64,000 bases of DNA, taken from Brachionus manjavacas (Eukaryota > Rotifera > Eurotatoria > Ploima > Brachionidae). The position numbers were made by a program, and so were the translations under genes. The notes beneath the pieces were generated by a model. The model made no database searches. It saw only the letters and a list, made by a program, of their open reading frames with translations, and was not told the DNA's origin. The stretch is taken from contig JAHQIY010000015.1 of NCBI GenBank assembly GCA_019054805.1, positions 1 through 64,000 of the forward strand. The letters run 5' to 3'. This document shows, piece after piece, positions 19,110 to 32,200 of the stretch; positions within the stretch are counted from its first letter, which is position 1, and every line of letters begins with the position of its first letter.

Positions 19110-19385
19110 CGTACTAACATAAGGAATATTTCGCTAGCCAAATTTTTTTTAAAAATCTTTATCATTAAACCTCTAAAAAAATGAAATTTTTGAACTAATA
19201 TAAAGGGTTATTTTTTAAACTAAAAAAATTTCACAGCCAACAATAATAAAATCATCTGAAATCAAATGTCACCAGAACAAATAAAAAACTTTTAGTAATC
19301 CTAGCATATAAACTGATTCCTTAGAAAATTTCCAATTTAATGAGCATATCCAAACACATCAAAATGATTTTTTTAATAAAATTTA
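19110..19385 (+). repeat. Single decayed satellite monomer in island B
   Basis: Counterpart of 6440-6725, with the same surviving landmarks (CACAGCCAACAAT, AGCATATAAACTGATTCCTTA, AATTTAATGAGC). Confidence 0.65.
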
Positions 19386-19672
19386 ATTTTTGAAATATTT
19401 TTGCAATTTTTTATTTCAAAATTAGCATTTTTTCATCCAATGATAATTTAATAATTTTAGACTTTTTAAAATTAACTAAGCTTCTCTTAACTCAATGATT
19501 TTCAATTAATATTTATCCCTTTACGGAATTTAACACCATAGTACCAAAAATCTTACAAAAATAATTGAAGATTGTGATATTATCTAATTAGTATTTTCAA
19601 ATTCAAAATTTTACAGTTCATTTTTATCATATAAATTGAATGTTTTTTTCTATTTTTTTCAAGATTTTAGAA

Positions 19673-20044
19673 ATGAATCAAATGTATGAAAGCTTAATGT
19701 TTACTGATCCTAAAGAGCATTTAAAGTCTATTACAAATATAGCACCAAAAGATGAAGATAAAAATTTGGAAAATATTTTAGAGCTCTGTCGAAAGCATCC
19801 AAAAAGCGCCTTAAATGAAAAACATAGCCGTTTCAAAGAATGTCAGTTTTTTAGAATCGGCAACAGCAATTGCCAAATTCTAAAAAGAATTCCGAATAAT
19901 GAATCCGATATAGAAAATACGCCAGAACCTAGAATTTCAATCGACACGAAAAGACGCAACCAAATTAACTCAACTGAAACTAAAAGAAGAAAACAGCTAA
20001 AAATTTGGGAAAAAAATATTAAAAAGAAATTAAAAAATAAATAA
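19673..20044 (+). CDS. Unknown 123-aa basic protein, copy B
   Basis: Identical in frame to 7003-7374. The start at 19673 (MNQMYESLMF) is preferred to the in-frame ATG at 19640 because the stretch between resembles an intron end (T-rich tract, CAAG). The basic C-terminus (TKRRNQ, TETKRRKQ, KKKLKNK) suggests nucleic-acid association. Here the downstream DNA is not satellite but the decayed 300-aa-family gene on the opposite strand. No domain is recognised. Confidence 0.55.
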   Translation: MNQMYESLMFTDPKEHLKSITNIAPKDEDKNLENILELCRKHPKSALNEKHSRFKECQFFRIGNSNCQILKRIPNNESDIENTPEPRISIDTKRRNQINSTETKRRKQLKIWEKNIKKKLKNK

Positions 20045-20130
20045 TTTTCACATAAATTTGACTTTGTTTTTTCTAAAGCATTCTTTTCTTTTTTTATTTT
20101 AAATCCTTCATTTCTATTTTTTCCCATCAA

Positions 20131-20641
20131 TACAATAGCTTTTTATCAATAAATTTTTAAAAAATCTATTTTATTTATTTATTATTATTAAAAAAATATA
20201 ACCTAAAACCTAGAGTTAATTTATCACGAGAAATCATCGTTAACGATTTTAGACTAAGACACTTATACAATGACTTTAAAAAAAACCTTTTTTCGACAAA
20301 GAAGACTAGCTTTCCGAACTAAACTTTTTATCATTTTATAATAAACCGACCGACTGATGATCTAATTACCATAAAATTAAGCCTTTTTAATTTTAAAAAT
20401 ATTTTAATGCAGTTTATTTGTATAAATAAAATGAGTGAGATTTAAAATATGTTTTTTTTTAGGATTTTTTTATTAAATTTTTGATAACTAAATTTAAATA
20501 AATTTTGTTTATTTATTTTTTATTTATTTTTTATTTTATTTTTTATTTTATTTATTTTTAATGTTCGTTAACTTTTTTTACAATGTTTATATCGTTTCTA
20601 AAAATTGATCTTGTTAATTCTTTCTCCATTCTGATCCATTA
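20131..20641. other. AT-rich DNA with low-complexity TTTA-rich tract
   Basis: No gene supported. Positions about 20505-20565 are a near-simple tract of T-runs separated by single A (TTTATTTATTTTTTATT type). This part exists only in island B because island A switches to satellite at 7460. Confidence 0.55.
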
Positions 20642-21355
20642 TCATTCCATAAAAAGATGATCTCCCGATTGTTTATGATTGATTTTTTCATCAAGTGTTT
20701 TTTCATATTGATCTGTTAACATTACTTCCTCGGGCCAAATTATTTTATTACCATAAGTTTCTCGAATTAACTTGACAAAATGTTTTAAATCTCGTAAAAG
20801 AAATCTACAAGTAATTTCTTTATATATCATTTGGTTTTGATTTTTTAACGAATTAATTTTTGAAATTAATTTATATATATAAATAAAACTAAAAATATAA
20901 TCATCAACTTTGGATTGTACCAAATTTTCATTCATAAAATAATTAAGAAACTCTTTCTACATATTTTCAAACAAAAAATTGTCAAAATCGAATTTTTTTA
21001 CCCTAAGAAGTTAATGGTTATAGAGTTCAGAAGTATAAATAATTGATTTTGACTACAACTTCTAAAATAGTCTTTTGATCACTTGAAACATAAATTTGTA
21101 TGTCCAAATGTTCATCATAATCAAATCGGTTATTAAAGCGTTTCTGCACAACATCCGATTCACTCGTAAAGATATCATAAAGTGTTATAGACGGAATTCT
21201 ACCTAATTATCTCTCAATGATAAGTATACTAGCTTTTAAAAAATTATCTCCACTCCTAATAGATTTACAAACACTAAATGATTTTGTGTAGTTCTGACCA
21301 ATTTCATTAAAAACATTAGCCTTGTCAGCATCAATTGCGAATATTGAATTTTAAC
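20642..21355 (-). pseudogene. Decayed copy of the 300-aa unknown gene
   Basis: A 97-codon open piece (20642-20935) matches the middle of the island E gene at 45992-46894. Shared motifs are INSLKN, CRFLLRDLKH, RETYG and WP.E. The DNA beyond, about 20990-21225, still aligns with the upstream part of that gene in order (ATAAATAATTGATTTTGA, TGTATGTCCAAA, TCATCATAATCAAATCG), but it carries stops and deletions, including loss of the segment linking the two parts. The decay includes non-homopolymer changes, so this is a genuine pseudogene. It lies at the right-hand edge of island B, next to the satellite. Confidence 0.75.
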
Positions 21356-24300
21356 CGACGCACAAGTGACATTTGTTTGAAATTTTTTCCAAAAATGACA
21401 AAAACTGAACATTTCAAAAAACCAAGCATACCAGTAGATTCCTTATTAAATTTGCAATTTAATAAGCTACATTTGATAAAATGAAAATAACTTGATCATA
21501 TTAAATTAAATTTTTTTTTAACTAAAAAAGACCATGATTTTCTTTTAACATAACAAAGGAATTGTTTAATATTAAACTAATTACATCACCAAAAAAACAA
21601 AAGCCTAAACCTAACCCGAACCCTGCTCGCTCCGCTCGGAATTAATGTTATGACTAATTATTTATGATTAGCTCGTTTATACAAATTCCCAACCTTAACC
21701 CAAACCTAAAACGAACGTACGACCTCATATAAGTAATATTTCCCTAGCCCAAACCCGTATGTTTATTTTTTCCTACAATTAATTTTAAATTTTGGCAAGC
21801 AAAAAACCAAGCATACCAATAGATTCTTTAAAAAATTGCAATTTAATGAGCTACATTTGATAAGATGAAAATTATTTTTTTCGACTCTCATTTACCATTT
21901 TTAAATTTTAAATTTTTTTCAATATTTTTCAGCTGACCATATCTCTCTGAATTTTGTTCCCCTCGAAATATAAAGCCTTATTCTGGACTCAGCTAATTTT
22001 TTTGAATTAGAAAATGCTCAAAAGATTTAGATCACTTATTGATATGAATAAATTGTCTAAAAAAAATCACCAAGAGCCTTCAATAAGTCAATTGTTTGAA
22101 ATTTTTTCCCATAATGACAAAAACTGAACATTTCAAAAAACCAAGCATACCAATAGATTCCTTATTAAATTTGAAATTTAATGAGCTACATTTGATAAGA
22201 TGAAAATTATTTTTTTCGACTCTCATTTAACATTTTTAAATTTTAAATTTTTTTCAATATTTTTCAGCTGACCATATCTCTCTGAATTTTCTTCCCCTCG
22301 AAAAATAAAGCCTATTTCTAGACTCAGCTAATTTTTTTGAATTAGAAAATGCTCAAAAGATTTTGATCACTTATTGATATGAATAAATTGTCGAAAAAAA
22401 ATCACCAAGAGCCTTCAATAAGTCAATTGTTTGAAATTTTTTCCCATAATGACAAAAACTGAACATTTCAAAAACCAAGCATACCAATAGATTCCTTATA
22501 AAATTTGCAATTTAATAAGCTACATTTGATAAGATGAAAATTATTTTTTTCGACTCTCATTTAACATTTTTAAATTTTAAATTTTTTTCAATATTTTTCA
22601 GCTGACCATATCTCTCTGAATTTTCTTCCCCTCGAAATATAAAGCCTATTTCTAGACTCAGCTAATTTTTTTGAATTAGAAAATGCTCAAAAGATTTTGA
22701 TCACTTATTGATATGAATAAATTGTCAAAAAAATCACCAAGAGCCTTCAATGAGTCAATTGTTTGAAATTTTTTCCCTTAATGACAAAAACTGAACATTT
22801 CAAAAAGCCAAGCATACCAATAGATTCCTTATTAAATTTGCAATTAAATAAGCTACATTTGATAAAATGAAAATAACTTGATCATATTAAATTAAATTTT
22901 TTTTTACTAAAAAAGACCATGATTTTCTTTTAACATAACAAAGGAATTGTTTAATATTAAACTAATTACATCACCAAAAAAACAAAAGCCTAAACCTAAC
23001 CCGAACCCTGCTCGCTCCGCTCGCAATTAATGTTATGGCTAATTATTTATGATTAGCTCGTTTATACAAATTCCCAACCTAAACCCAAACCTAAAACGAG
23101 CGTACGACCTCATATAAGTAATATTTCCCTAGCCCAAACCCGTATGTTTATTTTTTCCTACAATTAATTTTAAATTTTGGCAAGCAAAAAACCAAGCATA
23201 CCAATAGATTCTTTAAAAAATTGCAATTTAATGAGCTACATTTGATAAGATGAAAATTATTTTTTTCGACTCTCATTTACCATTTTTAAATTTTAAATTT
23301 TTTTCAATATTTTTCAGCTGACCATATCTCTCTGAATTTTGTTCCCCTCGAAATATAAAGCCTTATTCTGGACTCAGCTAATTTTTTTGAATTAGAAAAT
23401 GCTCAAAAGATTTAGATCACTTATTGATATGAATAAATTGTCTAAAAAAAATCACCAAGAGCCTTCAATAAGTCAATTGTTTGAAATTTTTTCCCATAAT
23501 GACAAAAACTGAACATTTCAAAAAACCAAGCATACCAATAGATTCCTTATTAAATTTGAAATTTAATGAGCTACATTTGATAAGATGAAAATTATTTTTT
23601 CGACTCTCATTTACCATTTTTAAATTTTAAATTTTTTTCAATATTTTTCAGCTGACCATATCTCTCTGAATTTTGTTCCCCTCGAAATATAAAGCCTTAT
23701 TCTGGACTCAGCTAATTTTTTTGAATTAGAAAATGCTCAAAAGATTTAGATCACTTATTGATATGAATAAATTGTCGAAAAAAAATCACCAAGAGCCTTC
23801 AATAAGTCAATTGTTTGAAATTTTTTCCCATAATGACAAAAACTGAACATTTCAAAAAACCAAGCATACCAATAGATTCCTTATTAAATTTGAAATTTAA
23901 TGAGCTACATTTGATAAGATGAAAATTATTTTTTCGACTCTCATTTAACATTTTTAAATTTTAAATTTTTTTCAATATTTTTCAGCTGACCATATCTCTC
24001 TGAATTTTCTTCCCCTCGAAATATAAAGCCTATTTCTAGACTCAGCTAATTTTTTTGAATTAGAAAATGCTCAAAAGATTTTGATCACTTATTGATATGA
24101 ATAAATTGTCAAAAAAAATCACCAAGAGCCTTCAATAAGTCAATTGTTTGAAATTTTTTCCCATAATGACAAAAACTGAACATTTCAAAAAACCAAGCAT
24201 ACCAATAGATTCCTTATAAAATTTGCAATTTAATAAGCTACATTTGATAAGATGAAAATTATTTTTTTCGACTCTCATTTACCATTTTTAAATTTTAAAT

Positions 24301-27300
24301 TTTTTTCAATATTTTTCAGCTGACCATATCTCTCTGAATTTTCTTCCCCTCGAAATATAAAGTCTATTTCTAGACTCAGCTAATTTTTTTGAATTAGAAA
24401 ATGCCAAAAAGATTCCGATCACTTATTGATATGAATAAATTGTCTAAAAAAAATCACCAAGAGCCTTCAATGAGTCAATTGTTTGAAATTGTTTCCCTTA
24501 ATGACAAAAACTGAACATATCAAAAAACCAAGCATACCAATAGATTCCTTATTAAATTTGCAATTAAATAAACTACATTTGATAAAATGAAAATTATTTT
24601 TTTCGACTCTCATTTACCATTTTAAAATTTTAAATTTTTTTCAATATTTTTCAGCTGACCATATCTCTCTGAATTTTCTTCCCCTCGAAATATAAAGCCT
24701 ATTTCTAGACTCAGCTAATTTTTTTGAATTAGAAAATGCTCAAAAGATTTTGATCACTTATTGATATGAATAAATTGTCTAAAAAAAAACACCAAGAGCC
24801 TTCAATGAGTCAATTGTTTGAAATTGTTTCCCTTAATGACAAAAACTGAACATTTCAAAAAACCAAGCATACCAATAGATTCCTTATTAAATTTGCAATT
24901 AAATAAACTACATTTGATAAAATGAAAATAACTTGATCATATTAAATTAAATTTTTTTAACTAAAAAAGACCATGATTTTCTTTTAACATAACAAAGGAA
25001 TTGTTTAATATTAAACTAATTACATCACCAAAAAAACAAAAGCCTAAACCTAACCCTGAACCCTGCTCGCTCCGCTCGCAATTAATGTTATGGCTAATTA
25101 TTTATGATTAGCTCGTTTATACAAATTCCCAACCTAAACCCAAACCTTAAACGAGCGTACGACCTCATATAAGTAATATTTCCCTAGCCCAAACCCGTAT
25201 GTTTATTTTTTCCTACAATTAATTTTAAATTTTGGCAAGCAAAATACAAAAGGATACCAATAGATTCCTTATAAAATTTGCAATTTCAATGAGCTACATT
25301 TGATTAAGATGAAAATTATTTTTTTCGACTCTCATTTACCATTTTTAAATTTAAAATTTTTTCAATATTTTTCAGCTGACCATATCTCTCTGAATTTTCT
25401 TCCCCTCGAAAAATAAAGCCTATTTCTAGACTCAGCTAATTTTTTTGAATTAGAAAATGCTCAAAAGATTTTGATCACTTATTGATATGAATAAATTGTC
25501 GAAAAAAAATCACCAAGAGCCTTCAATAAGTCAATTGTTTGAAATTTTTTCCCATAATGACAAAAACTGAACATTTCAAAAAACCAAGCATACCAATAGA
25601 TTCCTTATAAAATTTGCAATTTAATAAGCTACATTTGATAAGATGAAAATTATTTTTTTCGACTCTCATTTACCATTTTTAAATTTTAAATTTTTTTCAA
25701 TATTTTTCAGCTGACCATATCTCTCTGAATTTTCTTCCCCTCGAAATATAAAGCCTATTTCTAGACTCAGCTAATTTTTTTGAATTAGAAAATGCTCAAA
25801 AGATTTTGATCACTTATTGATATGAATAAATTGTCGAAAAAAAATCACCAAGAGCCTTCAATGAGTCAATTGTTTGAAATTTTTTCCCTTAATGACAAAA
25901 ACTGAACATTTCAAAAAACCAAGCATACCAATAGATTCCTTATTAAATTTGCAATTAAATAAACTACATTTGATAAAATGAAAATAACTTGATCATATTA
26001 AATTAAATTTTTTTTTACTAAAAAAGACCATGATTTTCTTTTAACATAACAAAGGAATTGTTTAATATTAAACTAATTACATCACCAAAAAAACAAAAGC
26101 CTAAACCTAACCCGAACCCTGCTCGCTCCGCTCGCAATTAATGTTATGGCTAATTATTTATGATTAGCTCGTTTATACAAATTCCCAACCTAAACCCAAA
26201 CCTAAAACGAGCGTACGACCTCATATAAGTAATATTTCCCTAGCCCAAACCCGTATGTTTATTTTTTCCTACAATTAATTTTAAATTTTGGCAAGCAAAA
26301 TACCAAGGATACCAATAGATTCCTTATAAAAATTGCAATTTAATGAGCTACATTTGATAAGATGAAAATTATTTTTTTCGACTCTCATTTACCATTTTTA
26401 AATTTTAAATTTTTTTCAATATTTTTCAGCTGACCATATCTCTCTGAATTTTGTTCCCCTCGAAATATAAAGCCTTATTCTAGACTCAGCTAATTTTTTT
26501 GAATTAGAAAATGCTCAAAAGATTTAGATCACTTATTGATATGAATAAATTGTCTAAAAAAAATCACCAAGAGCCTTCAATAAGTCAATTGTTTGAAATT
26601 TTTTCCCATAATGACAAAAACTGAACATTTCAAAAAACCAAGCATACCAATAGATTCCTTATTAAATTTGAAATTTAATGAGCTACATTTGATAAGATGA
26701 AAATTATTTTTTTCGACTCTCATTTAACATTTTTAAATTTTAAATTTTTTTCAATATTTTTCAGCTGACCATATCTCTCTGAATTTTCTTCCCCTCGAAA
26801 AATAAAGCCTATTTCTAGACTCAGCTAATTTTTTTGAATTAGAAAATGCTCAAAAGATTTTGATCACTTATTGATATGAATAAATTGTCGAAAAAAATCA
26901 CCAAGAGCCTTCAATAAGTCAATTGTTTGAAATTTTTTCCCATAATGACAAAAACTGAACATTTCAAAAAACCAAGCATACCAATAGATTCCTTATAAAA
27001 TTTGCAATTTAATAAGCTACATTTGATAAGATGAAAATTATTTTTTTCGACTCTCATTTAACATTTTTAAATTTTAAATTTTTTTCAATATTTTTCAGCT
27101 GACCATATCTCTCTGAATTTTCTTCCCCTCGAAATATAAAGCCTATTTCTAGACTCAGCTAATTTTTTGAATTAGAAAATGCTCAAAAGATTTTGATCAC
27201 TTATTGATATGAATAAATTGTCAAAAAAATCACCAAGAGCCTTCAATGAGTCAATTGTTTGAAATTTGTTTCCCTTAATGACAAAAACTGAACATTTCAA

Positions 27301-29041
27301 AAAACCAAGCATACCAATAGATTCCTTATTAAATTTGCAATTAAATAAGCTACATTTGATAAAATGAAAATAACTTGATCATATTAAATTAAATTTTTTA
27401 ACTAAAAAAGACCATGATTTTCTTTTAACATAACAAAGGAATTGTTTAATATTAAACTAATTACATCACCAAAAAAACAAAAGCCTAAACCTAACCCGAA
27501 CCCTGCTCGCTCCGCTCGCAATTAATGTTATGGCTAATTATTTATGATTAGCTCGTTTATACAAATTCCCAACCTAAACCCAAACCTAAAACGAGCGTAC
27601 GACCTCATATAAGTAATATTTCCCTAGCCCAAACCCGTATGTTTATTTTTTCCTACAATTAATTTTAAATTTTGGCAAGCAAAATACAAAAGGATACCAA
27701 TAGATTCCTTATAAAATTTGCAATTCAATGAGCTACATTTGATTAGATGAAAATTATTTTTTTCGACTCTCATTTACCATTTTTAAATTTTAAATTTTTT
27801 CAATATTTTTCAGCTGACCATATCTCTCTGAATTTTCTTCCCCTCGAAATATAAAGCCTATTTCTAGACTCAGCTAATTTTTTTGAATTAGAAAATGCTC
27901 AAAAGATTTTGATCACTTATTGATATGAATAAATTGTCTAAAAAAAATCACCAAGAGCCTTCAATAAGTCAATTGTTTGAAATTTTTTCCCATAATGACA
28001 AAAACTGAACATTTCAAAAAACCAAGCATACCAATAGATTCCTTATAAAATTTGCAATTTAATAAGCTACATTTGATAAGATGAAAATTATTTTTTTCGA
28101 CTCTCATTTACCATTTTTAAATTTTAAATTTTTTTCAATATTTTTCAGCTGACCATATCTCTCTGAATTTTCTTCCCCTCGAAATATAAAGTCTATTTCT
28201 AGACTCAGCTAATTTTTTTGAATTAGAAAATGCCAAAAAGATTCCGATCACTTATTGATATGAATAAATTGTCGAAAAAAAATCACCAAGAGCCTTCAAT
28301 AAGTCAATTGTTTGAAATTTTTTCCCATAATGACAAAAACTGAACATTTCAAAAAAACCAAGCATACCAATAGATTCATTATAAAATTTGCAATTTAATG
28401 AGCTTCATTTGATAAGATGAAAATTATTTTTTTCGACTCTCATTTAACATTTTTAAATTTTAAATTTTTTCAATATTTTTTGCTGACCATATCTCTCTGA
28501 ATTTTCTTCCCCTCGAAAAATAAAGCCTATTTCTAGACTCAGCTAATTTTTTTGAATTAGAAAATGCTCAAAAGATTTTGATCACTTATTGATATGAATA
28601 AATTGTCTAAAAAAAATCACCATGAGCCTTCAATGAGTCAATTGTTTGAAATTGTTTCCCTTAATGACAAAAAACTGAACATATCAAAAAACCAAGCATA
28701 CCAATAGATTCCTTATTAAATTTGCAATTAAATAAACTACATTTGATAAAATGAAAATAACTTGATCATATTAAATTAAAATTTTTTTAACTAAAAAAGA
28801 CCATGATTTTCTTTTAACATAACAAAGGAATTGTTTAATATTAAAATAATTACATCACCAAAAAAACAAAAGCCTAAACCTAACCCGAACCCTGCTCGCT
28901 CCGCTCGGAATTAATGTAATGGCTAATTATTTATGATTAGCTCGTTTATACAAATTCCGAACCTAAACCCAAACCTAAAACGAGCGTACGACCTCATATA
29001 AGTAATATTTCCCTAGCCCAAACCCGTATGTTTATTTTTTC

Positions 29042-29280
29042 CTACAATTAATTTTAAATTTTGGCAAGCAAAATACAAAAGGATACCAATAGATTCCTTA
29101 TAAAATTTGCAATTAAATGAGCTACATTTGATAAAATGAAAATAACTTGATCATTTTAAATTAAATTTTTTTTAACTAAAAAAGACTATGATTTTCTTTT
29201 AACATAACAAAGGAATTGTTTATTATTAAACTAATTACATCACCAAAAAAAACAAAAGCCTAAACCTAACCCGAACCCTG
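29042..29280 (+). repeat. Two spacers almost back to back (n = 0 unit)
   Basis: The spacers anchored at 28892 and 29278 are only 386 bp apart, with no full monomer between them. This defines the length of the spacer unit itself. The same arrangement occurs at 62264 and 62649. Confidence 0.85.
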
Positions 29281-32200
29281 CTCGCTCCGCTCGGAATTAA
29301 TGTAATGGCTAATTATTTATGATTAGCTCGTTTATACAAATTCCGAACCTAAACCCAAACCTAAAACGAGCGTACGACCTCATATAAGTAATATTTCCCT
29401 AGCCCAAACCCGTATGTTTATTTTTTCCTACAATTAATTTTAAATTTTGGCAAGCAAAATACAAAAGGATACCAATAGATTCCTTATAAAATTTGCAATT
29501 TAATGAGCTACATTTCATAAAATGAAAATTATTTTTTTCGACTCTCATTTACCATTTTTAAATTTTAAATTTTTTCAATATTTTTCAGCTGACCATATCT
29601 CTCTGAATTTTCTTCCCCTCGAAATATAAAGTCTATTTCTAGACTCAGCTAATTTTTTTGAATTAGAAAATGCCAAAAGATTCCGATCACTTATTGATAT
29701 GAATAAATTGTCGAAAAAAAATCACCAAGAGCCTTCAATAAGTCAATTGTTTGAAATTTTTTCCCATAATGACAAAAACTGAACATTTCAAAAAAACCAA
29801 GCATACCAATAGATTCATTATAAAATTTGCAATTTAATGAGCTTCATTTGATAAGATGAAAATTATTTTTTTCGACTCTCATTTAACATTTTTAAATTTT
29901 AAATTTTTTTCAATATTTTTCAGCTGACCATATCTCTCTGAATTTTCTTCCCCTCGAAAAATAAAGCCTATTTCTAGACTCAGCTAATTTTTTTGAATTA
30001 GAAAATGCTCAAAAGATTTAGATCACTTATTGATATGAATAAATTGTCTAAAAAAAATCACCAAGAGCCTTCAATAAGTCAATTGTTTGAAATTTTTTCC
30101 CATAATGACAAAAACTGAACATTTCAAAAAACCAAGCATACCAATAGATTCCTTATAAAATTTGCAATTTAATGAGCTACATTTGATAAGATGAAAATTA
30201 TTTTTTTCGACTCTCATTTACCATTTTTAAATTTTAAATTTTTTTCAATATTTTTCAGCTGACCATATCTCTCTGAATTTTCTTCCCCTCGAAATATAAA
30301 GTCTATTTCTAGACTCAGCTAATTTTTTTGAATTAGAAAATGCTCAAAAGATTTTGATCACTTATTGATATGAATAAATTGTCGAAAAAAAATCACCAAG
30401 AGCCTTCAATGAGTCAATTGTTTGAAATTGTTTCCCTTAATGACAAAAACTGAACATTTCAAAAAACCAAGCATACCAATAGATTCCTTATTAAATTTGC
30501 AATTAAATAAACTACATTTGATAAAATGAAAATAACTTGATCATATTAAATTAAATTTTTTTAACTAAAAAAGACCATGATTTTCTTTTAACATAACAAA
30601 GGAATTGTTTAATATTAAAATAATTACATCACCAAAAAAACAAAAGCCTAAACCTAACCCGAACCCTGCTCGCTCCGCGCGCAAATAATGTTATTGCTAA
30701 TTATTTTTTATTAGCTCGTTTATACAAATTCCCAACCTAAACCCAAACCTAAAACGAGCGTACGACCTCATATAAGTAATATTTCCCTAGCCCAAACCCG
30801 TATGTTTATTTTTTCCTACAATTAATTTTAAATTTTGGCAAGCAAAATACAAAAGGATACCAATAGATTCCTTATAAAATTTGCAATTTAATGAGCTACA
30901 TTTGATAAAGATGAAAATTATTTTTTTCGACTCTCATTTACCATTTTTAAATTTTAAATTTTTTTCAATATTTTTCAGCTGACCATATCTCTCTGAATTT
31001 TCTTCCCCTCGAAATATAAAGCCTATTTCTAGACTCAGCTAATTTTTTTGAATTAGAAAATGCCAAAAAGATTCCGATCACTTATTGATATGAATAAATT
31101 GTCGAAAAAAATCACCAAGAGCCTTCAATAAGTCAATTGTTTGAAATTTTTTCCCATAATGACAAAAACTGAACATTTCAAAAAACCAAGCATACCAATA
31201 GATTCATTATAAAATTTGCAATTTAATGAGCTACATTTGATAAGATGAAAATTATTTTTTTCGACTCTCATTTACCATTTTTAAATTTTAAATTTTTTTC
31301 AATATTTTTCAGCTGACCATATCTCTCTGAATTTTCTTCCCCTCGAAATATAAAGCCTATTTCTAGACTCAGCTAATTTTTTTGAATTAGAAAATGCTCA
31401 AAAGATTTTGATCACTTATTGATATGAATAAATTGTCTAAAAAAAATCACCAAGAGCCTTCAATGAGTCAATTGTTTGAAATTGTTTCCCTTAATGACAA
31501 AAACTGAACATTTCAAAAAACCAAGCATACCAATAGATTCCTTATTAAATTTGCAATTAAATAAACTACATTTGATAAAATGAAAATAACTTGATCATAT
31601 TAAATTAAATTTTTTTTAACTAAAAAAGACCATGATTTTCTTTTAACATAACAAAGGAATTGTTTAATATTAAAATAATTACATCACCAAAAAAACAAAA
31701 GCCTAAACCTAACCCGAACCCTGCTCGCTCCGCTCGCAATTAATGTTATGGCTAATAATTATTATTAGCTCGTTTATACAAATTCCCAACCTAAACCCAA
31801 ACCTTAAACGAGCGTACGACCTCATATAAGTAATATTTCCCTAGCCCAAACCCGTATGTTTATTTTTTCCTACAATTAATTTTAAATTTTGGCAAGCAAA
31901 ATACAAAAGGATACCAATAGATTCCTTATAAAATTTGCAATTTAATGAGCTACATTTCATAAAATGAAAATTATTTTTTTCGACTCTCATTTACCATTTT
32001 TAAATTTTAAATTTTTTCAATATTTTTCAGCTGACCATATCTCTCTGAATTTTCTTCCCCTCGAAATATAAAGCCTATTTCTAGACTCAGCTAATTTTTT
32101 TGAATTAGAAAATGCTCAAAAGATTTTGATCACTTATTGATATGAATAAATTGTCGAAAAAATCACCAAGAGCCTTCAATAAGTCAATTGTTTGAAATTT

